Below, piece after piece: positions 1 through 8,021 of a stretch of DNA of 44,903 bases. The position numbers and the translations under genes were made by a program. Source of the stretch: Desulfarculales bacterium UBA696 (GTDB taxonomy: Bacteria; Desulfobacterota; Syntrophobacteria; Syntrophobacterales; Syntrophobacteraceae). Below the pieces are notes generated by a model. It searched no databases and was not told where the DNA came from. It saw nothing but the letters and a program-made list of their open reading frames with translations. Within the stretch, counting starts at the first letter, position 1; the number at the start of each line of letters is the position of its first letter. The stretch covers positions 5,041-49,943 of the forward strand of contig DBMO01000064.1 in the NCBI GenBank assembly GCA_002298995.1, given 5' to 3'.

Positions 1-142
1 GCAAAGACACTGGATTCCCGCCAAGGCGCACCAAGGGAGGGGAGCCTTCCCGCAGCCCCTGCCGCTTTAATTTGATTTCGCTTTCGGACAACAGCATCTT
101 CTTTTGAGATTGGGGGTCAGTCTTTTCTTGCCGGGCGGTCTC

Positions 143-649
143 TTATGGCGTTGCGCACTCCGAAGGGTCGCCCTGTATTTTGTCGAGGGCATGAGGGAGC
201 GCCGGAAGGACTACCTCGAGGTTTTCCAGAGCCCCTCGGGGGCTTCCCGGAAGGTTCAAAATCAGGCTTGTGCGGCGGATACCCGCAACGGCCCTCGATA
301 TCATGGCGTGAGGGGTTTTTTTCAGGCTCTCCGCGCGCATGGCCTCCGCCATCCCCGGTACATGCTTTTCCAGCACCGAAAGGGTGGCATCCGGAGTGAC
401 GTCGCGCGGCGCAACTCCGGTCCCGCCGGTGGTCAGAATAAGCGGGACCTTCCCGTTGTCCGCCAGATCGAGAAGAACTGCCCTGATCCGGTCATACTCA
501 TCGGGTACAACCACCCTGAAACAAACGTCGAAGCCTTCCCGCACCAGCCGATCGAACAGGACCTGTCCCGACCTGTCATCGCGCTCTCCGCGCGCGCCGC
601 GGTCGCTTACCGTCACAATCGCCGTTTTCCTCGAAAATCCCGGTTCCAT
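143..649 (-). CDS. mogA: MogA/MoaB-family molybdenum cofactor biosynthesis protein
   Basis: A 168-residue protein of the MogA/MoaB fold, which adenylylates molybdopterin before molybdate insertion. Seen: an N-terminal beta strand ending TVSDRG, the nucleotide-binding motif TTGGTGVAPRDVTPDA, and the second conserved motif NLPGSP near residues 137-142. Together these cover the family's active-site signature, and the length is normal. The ATG at 649 follows an AGAGG about 11 bases upstream. The frame stays open to 727, but a start there would overlap the upstream DUF4388 gene by 41 bases and gives a non-conserved extension, so 649 is preferred. It is the last gene of a possible fabD-DUF4388-mogA run on the minus strand. 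MogA and MoaB cannot be separated reliably by eye, so the symbol is tentative. A molybdenum or tungsten cofactor would suit formate dehydrogenases or similar anaerobic enzymes elsewhere in the genome (inference). Confidence 0.85.
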   Translation of the reverse strand: MEPGFSRKTAIVTVSDRGARGERDDRSGQVLFDRLVREGFDVCFRVVVPDEYDRIRAVLLDLADNGKVPLILTTGGTGVAPRDVTPDATLSVLEKHVPGMAEAMRAESLKKTPHAMISRAVAGIRRTSLILNLPGSPRGALENLEVVLPALPHALDKIQGDPSECATP

Positions 650-686
650 CACAATCGCCTCTCGCTGCTCTAACGGGGCAGGCCGG

Positions 687-1772
687 TTAGATTCTACCCT
701 TTGACAGTTTTCTTGCCGCATCCGCAACGACCCGCGGAACAGACTTGCTCGCCGCCAGGTTTCTAAGGTCCAGGGTGTTTAGCGACTGGACCACTTTTGT
801 CGAGATTGTGACGGGGCATTTGGGGTTTTTCACCAGCGAAACCCTGACCTGATACAGCCTCATCCATTCGCGGCTGTTGGCTATCCTGCGCAGCACCTCA
901 TCATCGACTTGTTTCAATCCGGCGATAAGCGCCACCTCGGAATCGGTTAACCGGGGGTTTGAAATGACGGCGAGTTGTATCATGCGGCTGCTTTCACGAA
1001 TAAGCAAAGACCTTACTTCATGGTTCCCGGTCATCCCCGCCTTGATCTTTTCCATCATTTTCATCCGCTGAATCTTCTGGGTCAGGTTCAAGTCTTGATC
1101 GGTTTGAGAACCTGAATGCTCACCCTCTGATTCACCGCTGAATGGAGCCAGCAGATTTTCGAGGGGTTTTTCGATAGTATCTATTTCGGAGCCGTCAAGC
1201 AGCCTTGATTCGAACCTGCCCGATTCGGCAATCATCAGCTCCCGGAATGCTTCTTCTCCCAGGATGCCTCGACACTCGGAATGAAACACCTGTCCGTTGC
1301 GAAAAAAAATGCTGCCTTGTATGCGGTCCGCATCGATTCCGAGCTTTCTCTCGATGCCCGCCATACACGCAAGTTGCACCAGGTCCGGCAGGCTGATCCC
1401 GGTTATCTTGCCCGAGAAAAGCGAATCCGCCTCCGGGGTGATGCCTGAATCTTTCCGGAACTGAACCGAATCTATCAGGAGCTGCTCCCATGGTTTCCAG
1501 ACGTTTTGCTGAGTATCGACCGGAGCCGGATCGGAGTGGAAATAACCAACGGGCCAAAGCAGGACCCTCTTGAGGGCATTTTCACCGGTTACGTCGTCCG
1601 CTTTGCAGTATACTGCCTGTCCATCCCTGACCCGTATGGTCGCAAGCCCGAAATGAGATTCCACGGAGATGTCCCTGCTGGTTTCGCTCAGGCAGGCCGA
1701 CTGCACCACCTCCACCAACTGCACGCGGTCGATTGCTCCCGAGAATTGCTCTGAAACCTGATTGTCCGGCAC
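687..1772 (-). CDS. DUF4388 domain protein with two DUF4388 repeats
   Basis: 361 residues, no signal peptide and no membrane segment. Residues about 8-100 and about 118-210 each read as a DUF4388 (PATAN-like) unit: an F-SG-I-----LVQ-A-like opening, then strands built around GQAVYC or GQVFHS and a GEEAFRELM-type helix. The remainder (about 235-361) is helical, with HEAT-like features such as SNPRLTDSEVALIAGL. DUF4388 proteins are common in deltaproteobacteria and cyanobacteria, often next to signalling or gliding-motility genes; no enzymatic role is established. The gene begins with GTG at 1772 and I see no better in-frame ATG. It lies 37 bases upstream of the MogA-type gene and downstream of fabD, but nothing links it functionally to either. 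Confidence 0.75.
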   Translation of the reverse strand: MPDNQVSEQFSGAIDRVQLVEVVQSACLSETSRDISVESHFGLATIRVRDGQAVYCKADDVTGENALKRVLLWPVGYFHSDPAPVDTQQNVWKPWEQLLIDSVQFRKDSGITPEADSLFSGKITGISLPDLVQLACMAGIERKLGIDADRIQGSIFFRNGQVFHSECRGILGEEAFRELMIAESGRFESRLLDGSEIDTIEKPLENLLAPFSGESEGEHSGSQTDQDLNLTQKIQRMKMMEKIKAGMTGNHEVRSLLIRESSRMIQLAVISNPRLTDSEVALIAGLKQVDDEVLRRIANSREWMRLYQVRVSLVKNPKCPVTISTKVVQSLNTLDLRNLAASKSVPRVVADAARKLSKGRI

Positions 1773-1957
1773 GGTAATGCTTTCTTTTAGCGGTCCGATT
1801 CATGTCGCGTGATTAACAAGCTCCGGCGCTCCAGCCAAGATCTTTTTGGCCGCGGCCTTCGTGAGGGTATTCTATCAGGTTTAATTAAAGGGGGAAGATT
1901 TGATCCGCAATTCCGGAAGATTAATGCACGGCGGTGGGTGAAAGCCGGCAGCAGGGC

Positions 1958-1996
1958 GGACGGCGCCGGGAGAGTGCCCGCACGGCGCCGCCGTCC
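1958..1996 (-). terminator. GC-rich hairpin directly after fabD
   Basis: Arms GGACGGCGCC (1958-1967) and GGCGCCGCCGTCC (1984-1996) pair with a three-base bulge, and the right arm abuts the fabD stop codon at 1997-1999. On the minus strand no T-run follows, so this could be a Rho-assisted terminator or a transcript-stabilising hairpin rather than a classic intrinsic terminator. Confidence 0.4.
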
Positions 1997-2917
1997 TTAG
2001 TTGGCCTGGAGGAAGGCGGTCAAGCTGGCGCCGTCCTCTACGTTTTGGGACCTGACGTTCCGGTCGATCCTTCTCATCAATGCGCGGAGCACTTTTTTCG
2101 GACCCACTTCGACAAAGTTGGTGAACCCGCCCCTGACGAGGTGCTCCATTGATTGCCGCCACAGTACGGCCCCGCAAATCTGGTTTACGAGCTTTTCGGA
2201 TGCCTCGGCGCCGCTTTGCAGGGATTGAGCGTCGATATTGTTGACGATCGGGATTTGAGGATCGCGGAATGAATGTTCGACAATCGCGCCCTCGAATTTG
2301 TCCCGCGCGTGCTTCATACATCGGCTGTGCCACGGCCCGCTGACATTCAGCTTAAGGCACTTCTTGGCGCCGGCCAACTCGCACATTTCGAGCGCCCTGT
2401 TAACCTGGACGTCGGGCCCGGTGATGATGATCTGGTCGGCGCAATTGATATTTGCAACCTCCGCTCCAGCAATGGAACATATCTCGCGGATCTTCTCTTC
2501 GGGGAGGTCCATTATGGCCGCCATGGAACCGGGTTGGATATTTGCCGCTTCCTGCATGAGGCGTCCCCTCAGGCGAACGAGCTCCAAAACGTCCTTGAGG
2601 GAAAGGACCCCCGCCGCATAAAGAGCGCTGTACTCTCCCAGGCTGTGCCCCGCCGCAGCAACGGGATAGATTTCGTGCAGGCGCAAGACCGTCAGGCAGG
2701 CCAGGTTTACGACCGTTACGGCAGGCTGCACGTTCTCGGTCTGGACCAGCACATCCTCCGGACCCTCGAAGCACAGACGCGACACGTCCATTTTCAGGAT
2801 GTCGGATGAATTCTCAAAAAGCTCGCGTACTTCGCTGTAGGTCTCGTGGAAGTCACGTCCCATGCCGACGTATTGCGAACCCTGCCCCGGAAAAAGGAAA
2901 ACCCAGTTGTTATTCAT
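1997..2917 (-). CDS. fabD: Malonyl-CoA:ACP transacylase
   Basis: A 306-residue cytosolic enzyme that moves malonyl from CoA to acyl carrier protein for fatty acid synthesis. Seen: the N-terminal FPGQGSQ motif at residues 9-15; the nucleophile elbow GHSLGE with Ser92, the same number as in E. coli FabD; and GPWHSRCM, which supplies the catalytic His. Length is normal (about 310). The ATG at 2917 is chosen because AAAGGA lies about seven bases upstream and the protein starts just before the conserved core; the longer in-frame start at 2944 adds nine residues that do not look conserved. It stands alone from other fab genes, unlike the usual fabH-fabD-fabG cluster. The 5' side is an unusual repeat-bearing intergenic region. 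Confidence 0.95.
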   Translation of the reverse strand: MNNNWVFLFPGQGSQYVGMGRDFHETYSEVRELFENSSDILKMDVSRLCFEGPEDVLVQTENVQPAVTVVNLACLTVLRLHEIYPVAAAGHSLGEYSALYAAGVLSLKDVLELVRLRGRLMQEAANIQPGSMAAIMDLPEEKIREICSIAGAEVANINCADQIIITGPDVQVNRALEMCELAGAKKCLKLNVSGPWHSRCMKHARDKFEGAIVEHSFRDPQIPIVNNIDAQSLQSGAEASEKLVNQICGAVLWRQSMEHLVRGGFTNFVEVGPKKVLRALMRRIDRNVRSQNVEDGASLTAFLQAN

Positions 2918-3067
2918 CCCGATTCCTTTTGTGCATTGCATCAAAAATTGGGTTTAAAGCGGCGCAGACCGCCGAACTTCGTGCAGCATGACCAGATTTC
3001 CCTTGAAAATCGGCCGGCTTGAAACCGTTCTATTAATACCGGGAATGGAAGTCAAGAGGCTAAGACG

Positions 3068-3206
3068 GGAATTTAGGAATTTAGGAATTTAGGAATTTGG
3101 GAATTGATGGATTGGGTAATTGGGGGATTTGGGAATTAGGATTGAGGAATTCAGAATGGCGGAAATCAACTCCCTCAATCTCTAAATTCCTCAATTCCTA
3201 AATTCC
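3068..3206. repeat. Degenerate 8-bp period array (GGAATTTA) with inverted counterpart
   Basis: From 3068 the sequence repeats every eight bases: GGAATTTA three times, then variants GGAATTTG, GGAATTGA, TGGATTGG, GTAATTGG, GGGATTTG and GGAATTAG to about 3150. Between about 3168 and 3206 the same motif occurs on the opposite strand (AGGAATTT, AGGAATTG, AGGAATTT when read on minus), so the two halves could fold into a long imperfect hairpin. It sits between the slyD-type stop (3214) and the fabD start. Confidence 0.75.
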
Positions 3207-3213
3207 TGATCAG

Positions 3214-3690
3214 TTACGCACAGCAGCACTCGGCATCGCATCGTTCCATCGAGCCTGGAGCGTTATTGATTTCAGCTATTTCGACGTCGAAGTCTAAAGA
3301 TCTCCCGGCCAGGGGGTGATTAAAGTCGGCTACAAGAATTTCATCGTCAACAAAATTGACGACGGCCGGGATTTCGCGCCCTTCTTCGGTCATGAAGAGA
3401 ATTACCTGCCCGGCGGAAGGCTCGAAATCAAGGGGCAGCGAGGAACGCGGAAAGGTCCGCTCAAGCCTTTCGTCCCTTTCCCCATAGGCTTCACCGGGAT
3501 CGAGGCTAAAGGATTTCTTCTCATTTTGAACCATGCCTAATATCGCATTTTCGAACCCCTTGATGATCCCCCCGTCACCCACCATTATCTCGAGTGGTTT
3601 GCACTTTTTGGTTTTATCGAAAATGAGTCCGTCATCGAGCTTGCCGGTAAAGCAAAGCCTTACGAAATTCCCGTTTTCAACTCTCTTCAT
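3214..3690 (-). CDS. slyD: SlyD-type FKBP peptidyl-prolyl cis-trans isomerase
   Basis: A 158-residue cytosolic FKBP-type prolyl isomerase and chaperone. Seen: the N-terminal strand plus LDDGLIFDKTK, the active-site-loop region IIKGFENAILGM, the inserted-flap chaperone domain in the middle (FPRSSLPLDF to FVDDEILVADF), and the return strand NHPLAGRSLDFDVEI, which is highly typical of SlyD/SlpA. The C terminus CDAECCCA carries four cysteines in eight residues, a short version of the SlyD metal-binding tail that in E. coli helps deliver nickel. The start at 3690 follows AAGGAG spaced seven bases; the frame is open further upstream, but that part lacks family sequence. SlpA is the alternative name; the Cys tail favours SlyD. 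The stop is followed at once by the repeat array at 3068-3206. Confidence 0.9.
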   Translation of the reverse strand: MKRVENGNFVRLCFTGKLDDGLIFDKTKKCKPLEIMVGDGGIIKGFENAILGMVQNEKKSFSLDPGEAYGERDERLERTFPRSSLPLDFEPSAGQVILFMTEEGREIPAVVNFVDDEILVADFNHPLAGRSLDFDVEIAEINNAPGSMERCDAECCCA

Positions 3691-3937
3691 TTTTGACTCC
3701 TTGACTCCAGTGCTCAAGGACCGGGCCGGGAAATAGAACTGCAAAGATTTCAGGATAAACCCTCCCCACCTAATAAATCGATAAATTCGGAAGCGTCGAT
3801 GCGCCGGCTCTCTCGCTGAGCGGTCCGCGCCGCGCCCGGTTCAAAATGCATGATCGAAAATCACCAGAGGTCCCCAAGGCGTGCTAACTCCTCCCCTGTA
3901 AGCGGGAGGGTACCGATTCGTCTTACTGTCCAGCTCA

Positions 3938-4921
3938 TTAGTAGTTATCAAGACTACCATGGTCCATGGAACTTCCGGGGGTCCCCCAGCTGCTGGTGTT
4001 CCTGTCAAAATCGGACGGTCCGGCAGGCCCTGAATCATCTCTGTAGGCTGGGTCCAGATTTGAACTTCCGGGGTCCCTGAAGCCAAGATAGTCGTTGGAT
4101 CCGGCCGAAGCGCCGGGTTCAGCGGCGCCGGTGCCCAGTCCCATCGATCCGGCACTCCGGCCCACGCCCACCGCCGCCAGGATTATTATGCTCTGGTCGG
4201 CCGAATCAATCGATTCTTCCACGTCCTCGGACATGTCATTGTCGCCGGCTGACGGATCGTCGAGAATGTACTGTACGCCGCCGCTGCTGCTCTTGTCAGC
4301 CGCGTTGTTGTTATCGTGGCTCTGCCGTGAACTCTGCTCGGACTTGTCGATGTCGGGCGCTCCCCGGTTAACCGCATCCCGGTCACTGCCGACGTCCCGA
4401 TCCTGGATTAGACTCTGATCCTTGTCCTGACGGTCCTTGGATTTGGAGGACCACCAAATATAATGGAAAGAATCGGAACTCCTGGAATCCCTGTCCACTG
4501 AACTGCCCTGGTCGGAGGAGTTGAAATTCTTATCACGCTCCGTTGGCTCTTTTAGCTGCCTGGAAGAATTTGGGGCCGCTGGAGGGCTCATCTCCTCATT
4601 CCTCTGGGTCCATGTGTCGGATGCCCCCTTGTCCATGTCCTTGGCTTTATCCTTATCCGTTGACTTGTCCTGACCTAACGATTTGTCTTTGTCCCTGTGT
4701 CTTCCAAAAAGGATCCGCCTGTACTCGATTCTCATTTTGGAATCGTCGGCCGGCAGGATCGACAGAGCCCCCGACCCATTGTCGCCGGGCAGGATTATGC
4801 TAGGCGTCATGGGCAGAAATGTCCCACTATGATCCTGGTCCGCCACCGCAACCAGGATTAAACCGGCAAAAACCGGAATGACCGCTAAAGTCAAAATGGT
4901 CGTAATTCGCTTCAGATTCAT
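3938..4921 (-). CDS. Secreted or membrane-anchored low-complexity Lys/Asp/Ser-rich protein
   Basis: A 327-residue protein I cannot assign to a family. Residues about 5-27 form a hydrophobic segment after MNLKR, a signal peptide or N-terminal anchor. About residues 73-100 are a KDK/DKDK-type charged stretch, followed by about 130 residues dominated by Ser, Asp, Asn, Gln and Arg. A short hydrophobic patch SIIILAAVGVG lies near residue 245, and the C-terminal 75 residues are rich in Gly, Ser, Pro and Asp. No catalytic motif is visible. The ATG at 4921 has AGGAG eight bases upstream, so it is probably translated. Such composition fits an intrinsically disordered extracytoplasmic protein. It is flanked by non-coding sequence on both sides, so it is probably a single-gene transcript. 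A spurious call is possible but the RBS and signal-like N terminus argue against it. Confidence 0.6.
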   Translation of the reverse strand: MNLKRITTILTLAVIPVFAGLILVAVADQDHSGTFLPMTPSIILPGDNGSGALSILPADDSKMRIEYRRILFGRHRDKDKSLGQDKSTDKDKAKDMDKGASDTWTQRNEEMSPPAAPNSSRQLKEPTERDKNFNSSDQGSSVDRDSRSSDSFHYIWWSSKSKDRQDKDQSLIQDRDVGSDRDAVNRGAPDIDKSEQSSRQSHDNNNAADKSSSGGVQYILDDPSAGDNDMSEDVEESIDSADQSIIILAAVGVGRSAGSMGLGTGAAEPGASAGSNDYLGFRDPGSSNLDPAYRDDSGPAGPSDFDRNTSSWGTPGSSMDHGSLDNY

Positions 4922-5247
4922 TGGATATCTCCTGTTCCTCGCAAAATCGGCGCAGACTCAGGCATATAGCAGGATTGTCGTAATCCGTCTTACCTGATGC
5001 TCAGTATTCATTTAAGTATGAGGGTGGGTAAATTCAATTTTGAGGTGCAATAATAAGTTTGAAAGCAGGGCGGCTGGTTCAAAAACGCCAGCCGGGGAGG
5101 CGATACCAATTTGAAGGGAGATAAAAATGAGGCAGGGTGAAATGGCCTGCCTCTCGTATCATGAATACTATTGCAAAGGGAAATAGGTAAATCCTGGTAA
5201 ACTGTCTCATCACGGGCAAAGCTTGGAGTTCTGAGCGCCTGTCAAAT
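4922..5247. other. Intergenic stretch with a small hairpin
   Basis: No convincing gene on either strand. The only structure I see is CGGCTGG (5071-5077) pairing with CCAGCCG (5088-5094) around a ten-base loop. It lies about 150 bases downstream of the SYLF gene and has no T-run, so calling it a terminator would be weak. A promoter for the low-complexity gene must lie here, but no good -35/-10 pair stands out. Confidence 0.4.
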
Positions 5248-5940
5248 TTACCTCCTGCCCCTGAGATATTTCTGCAATGTCTTTCTGAATTGAACCGCGG
5301 CGGAAGGTGCTTTTACCTTGCCGTAAATGATGTCGTCCGGGTGCAACCCCTTTCTGCCGTAAAGGTTCTCATTGGCGTCGTAGTCGATCTGGAGGACTGC
5401 CCCTTCCAGTGCGATTCCGCCAAAAACTCCTCTGCTCCTCGAATAGGAATAAATCTCGGCCTTAAGCTCGATATCGGTTCCCGCTTCCGCATGCCTGCCC
5501 ACTGGCCCGGCCGCAACCGAGATATCGGCGCCGAGTGTGAACTTGCCCCTATTAATTGCTTCGACGCTCCTGGCGGTTTTGAAAACAAGTATTATGTCGG
5601 TGGATTCCGCACCTATCTGAAGCCCGAAACTCCCGCCCCCAAGTGCAACAAAGACGGGATTGCTCCACTTCCCGCCCCGATTTACCGAGAGAACGCCTGT
5701 ACCGTAACGTGCCCCGACCAAAAACCCGGCCTTTATCAAACCAGGAATAATCGCTATCCCGTGGGCATTGCGGAAAAGCTGAGGCGGGATCTCCCTTTCG
5801 GGAATCATCATCATTTCCCTTAGCACGGCGGCTGAATCACTCAGTTTGGACGCCTCGCTCGCTAATGCAAGGGTGGGCTGAAAGGCAAGAACGGCTGCAA
5901 CCAGGACAAAAACAAACCGGGAAAAGGACTTGATTCTCAT
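5248..5940 (-). CDS. Exported SYLF-domain (Ysc84-like) lipid-binding protein
   Basis: 230 residues. Residues 1-27 form a signal peptide ending in LALAS, so the protein is probably periplasmic. The rest is a SYLF/Ysc84 domain: SDSAAVLREMM, then the conserved PPQLFRNAHGIAIIPGLIKAGFLVGARYG-type core, the GGG-SFGLQIG turn, the SVEAINRGKFTLGADISVAAGPVGR strand, and a final SRSRGVFGGIALEGAVL motif. Bacterial SYLF proteins (DUF500, COG2930) are presumed to bind phospholipids; a physiological role is not established. The start at 5940 is supported by AAGGAG ten bases upstream and by the signal peptide starting there. An 11-bp direct repeat sits 28-49 bases upstream of the start codon (5968-5989), within the leader. 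Confidence 0.85.
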   Translation of the reverse strand: MRIKSFSRFVFVLVAAVLAFQPTLALASEASKLSDSAAVLREMMMIPEREIPPQLFRNAHGIAIIPGLIKAGFLVGARYGTGVLSVNRGGKWSNPVFVALGGGSFGLQIGAESTDIILVFKTARSVEAINRGKFTLGADISVAAGPVGRHAEAGTDIELKAEIYSYSRSRGVFGGIALEGAVLQIDYDANENLYGRKGLHPDDIIYGKVKAPSAAVQFRKTLQKYLRGRR

Positions 5941-5967
5941 GTGTTTATTCTCCTTATTCTGGAATAG

Positions 5968-5989
5968 CTTCCCTAATACTTCCCTAATA
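5968..5989. repeat. Perfect 11-bp tandem repeat in the SYLF gene leader
   Basis: CTTCCCTAATA occurs twice back to back (5968-5978 and 5979-5989), one helical turn apart, just upstream of the SYLF gene. It could be a regulator-binding site or chance slippage. Confidence 0.7.
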
Positions 5990-6251
5990 TATGACTCTTG
6001 AGTACATTGGAGAAAATCGCGCAAACCTTGCGGCATGCGGCTCAAAGGGAAGAGAATGGAGAATCCATTCCCGGCATCCCCAAAATTGAGCGAGGGGATC
6101 GGGCAACGTCATTGACCTTTTGGTGCAACCCGATTTGCGGATAAAGAAAGGACCGGTTTTTCCGTTTGTAAAGAGGGGGTGGAATAAAGAGAGGGACATA
6201 ATGATTTAAGACGCCGACGGGTAGGGCGCCCACGCTAATGGTCCCTTTTTT

Positions 6252-6289
6252 ATGTCCCCACGCACGCGTTATGTCCACACGCACGCGTT
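6252..6289. repeat. 19-bp tandem repeat, two copies
   Basis: ATGTCCCCACGCACGCGTT (6252-6270) is followed directly by ATGTCCACACGCACGCGTT (6271-6289), with one mismatch. It lies in the gap downstream of tilS. Confidence 0.75.
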
Positions 6290-6366
6290 ATGGCGGGGTC
6301 TCCCGACCGTGCCCCAACGTGGATTCAGCTTGGGCAATAACCCCTACTGTCCGAGCCGCGACAGCA

Positions 6367-7791
6367 TCACCCATTTTTTGCGGATAGCTTCGCGGAGAGC
6401 ATCGTTTTTGTCGCGGGGTTGGGCACTACCCTTTCGTCCAGCCTGAGGCCGGCAACCCATAGGATCTTTTCCCGGTCGCAGAGGATGGGGATCGAGTGAC
6501 GGTCCTCCCTTGGGACCTTTAGATCGGTAAAGAAATCCTGGAGTTTTTTCGACCCGCCCATCCCTTGGGGACGGAATCGGTCGCCCGGCCTCCAGGACCG
6601 AATCCGCAGCGGCAGATTTAAACTGTCCGCATCCAGGAGCACTTCCAGCTTGCACGCATGTTTTGTATCCGACCGGCCTTCCACGAACTGCACCTCGATC
6701 ACGTATCGGCCGAACTCGAAAGTCCCGGGACCATTAATCTCGACGGTTTCTAGTCCGCTTTGCGCCTGTAGGGGATCAATGATGCCCGCCTTGTATTTCC
6801 TGATGATGAGCCTGTCGCCGCGCGACACCGCCTCGATATCCCCGGGCAGTCGCGCGGTCTTTCCAGGTTTTACATTCAAAATCATCTCGAAAAGAAACTC
6901 GATATGCACCGCCTGTATGCCGAAAAGGCTTCCCTGGAGCTTTTCCAGGCCGTGTCGCAAAAGGCGTCTCAAAAGAGCTGGATGGAGGAGGCGGGTTTTT
7001 TCGATATCGATTTCCACACGGCCGCCGGTGAATTCACCGCAACGCTCCCAGACCTCCCGGACCTGTATTTCCCACCACGATTCCTCATCGCGGGCCAGTT
7101 CCGCAAACCTTGAAATTGTACTAACCACTTCGGGATTGAAGGCATCGCGAAGGATTGGGAAAACCAGCAGGCGCAGAGCGTTTCTTCGGCAGTTCGGCTC
7201 TAGATTTGACGAATCCTGCCTGAAGGCAAGGCCGCGTGTTTTGAGGTGATCGATGATGTCCTCGCGGGGGGCAAAGAGCAGCGGGCGAATGATTCCGTCC
7301 CTGGCGGCCGGCAGCATCCCTTTTAGTCCGGCCGGACCCGCTCCACGCAAGAGCCTCAGGAGTACCTCCTCGGCCTGGTCGGAGGCAGTATGCCCAAGAG
7401 CAATGCGCCGCGCACCGGTCTCTTTTGCAATATGCCGGAAAAACGCATGCCGGCGGCTCCTCCCGGCCATCTCTATCGAGACTTTATGCTCGACGGCAAA
7501 CGAGCGCACATCAGCCGTTCCGCACCTGAAATCCAGCCCTGAGCGCAAGGCGAGATCGCGGACGAACTCTCGGTCCGCATCCGATTCATCGCCTCGAAGG
7601 CGGTGATCGAAATGAATAACCGTTATCCGACCCATTTGGAAATCGTCCTTGAGGCCGGTCAGTATATCGAGTAATGCAACGGAATCAGGGCCGCCCGAGA
7701 CCGCCGCGAGCACGTTGTCTCCCGGGGATATGAGGCCGTGTTTTTTGATGTACCCGGTTGCGCGGTCCGCAAGGGATGGGAGGTTTGTCAT
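6367..7791 (-). CDS. tilS: tRNA(Ile)-lysidine synthetase
   Basis: 474 residues. TilS attaches lysine to C34 of the AUA-reading tRNA-Ile in an ATP-dependent reaction, an essential step. Seen: the PP-loop SGGPDS at residues 32-37; HFDHRLRGDESDADREF and ALGHTASDQAEEVLLRLLRGAG, which are conserved in the N-terminal ATPase domain; IIRPLLF followed by FRQDSSN; and a C-terminal TilS substrate-binding domain with WRPGDRFRPQGMGGSKKLQDFF. The length is that of the full three-domain E. coli-type enzyme. The ATG at 7791 places the PP-loop at the usual distance. It is divergent from purC, and the 229-base gap between them should hold both promoters. Confidence 0.95.
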   Translation of the reverse strand: MTNLPSLADRATGYIKKHGLISPGDNVLAAVSGGPDSVALLDILTGLKDDFQMGRITVIHFDHRLRGDESDADREFVRDLALRSGLDFRCGTADVRSFAVEHKVSIEMAGRSRRHAFFRHIAKETGARRIALGHTASDQAEEVLLRLLRGAGPAGLKGMLPAARDGIIRPLLFAPREDIIDHLKTRGLAFRQDSSNLEPNCRRNALRLLVFPILRDAFNPEVVSTISRFAELARDEESWWEIQVREVWERCGEFTGGRVEIDIEKTRLLHPALLRRLLRHGLEKLQGSLFGIQAVHIEFLFEMILNVKPGKTARLPGDIEAVSRGDRLIIRKYKAGIIDPLQAQSGLETVEINGPGTFEFGRYVIEVQFVEGRSDTKHACKLEVLLDADSLNLPLRIRSWRPGDRFRPQGMGGSKKLQDFFTDLKVPREDRHSIPILCDREKILWVAGLRLDERVVPNPATKTMLSAKLSAKNG

Positions 7792-7934
7792 TGTTTAATG
7801 TCAGCCGGGAGCAGGCCGGCCATTCAAAAATTTCCGGTCCTGGTTTATTATCGGCCCGAACCGTTCGGCCGCCGGGCCCTGCAACGGGAAGCCGGATGGA
7901 AGTTATTGATATCCAACTCAAAACAGGATAACAA

Positions 7935-8021
7935 ATGGCAGATAGACGGTCAACCGCGATTCAGCGGCCGATGGGGACCGCTCTAGAGCCGAACATCTCA
8001 TTTCTGGAAACGGAGGAATAA
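7935..8021 (+). CDS. Possible 28-codon leader ORF overlapping the purC start
   Basis: ATG at 7935 opens a 28-codon frame (begins MADRRSTAIQ, ends SFLETEE) whose TAA (8019-8021) overlaps the purC ATG by one base in a TAATG junction. The purC Shine-Dalgarno GGAGG lies inside it. The peptide resembles nothing I know, and its own ribosome site (AGGAT) is weak. It may be a chance frame or a translational-coupling leader. Confidence 0.25.
   Translation: MADRRSTAIQRPMGTALEPNISFLETEE

Larger units (their letters stand above)
5941..6366. other. Intergenic region with two short tandem repeats
   Basis: I see no gene in this 426-base stretch between the tilS stop and the SYLF start. It contains the 11-bp repeat at 5968-5989 and the 19-bp repeat at 6252-6289, listed separately. 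It should carry the promoter of the SYLF gene; TATATT on the minus strand around 5985-5990 is a possible -10 but has no good -35 partner. Confidence 0.45.

Noticed and set aside
1..142. Possible gene end at the left edge
   Set aside because: No frame with family sequence was visible; the stretch after the MogA-type stop shows only a small GGGA/TCCC hairpin.
650..727. Upstream extension of the MogA-type gene
   Set aside because: Overlaps the DUF4388 gene and adds residues unlike the family.
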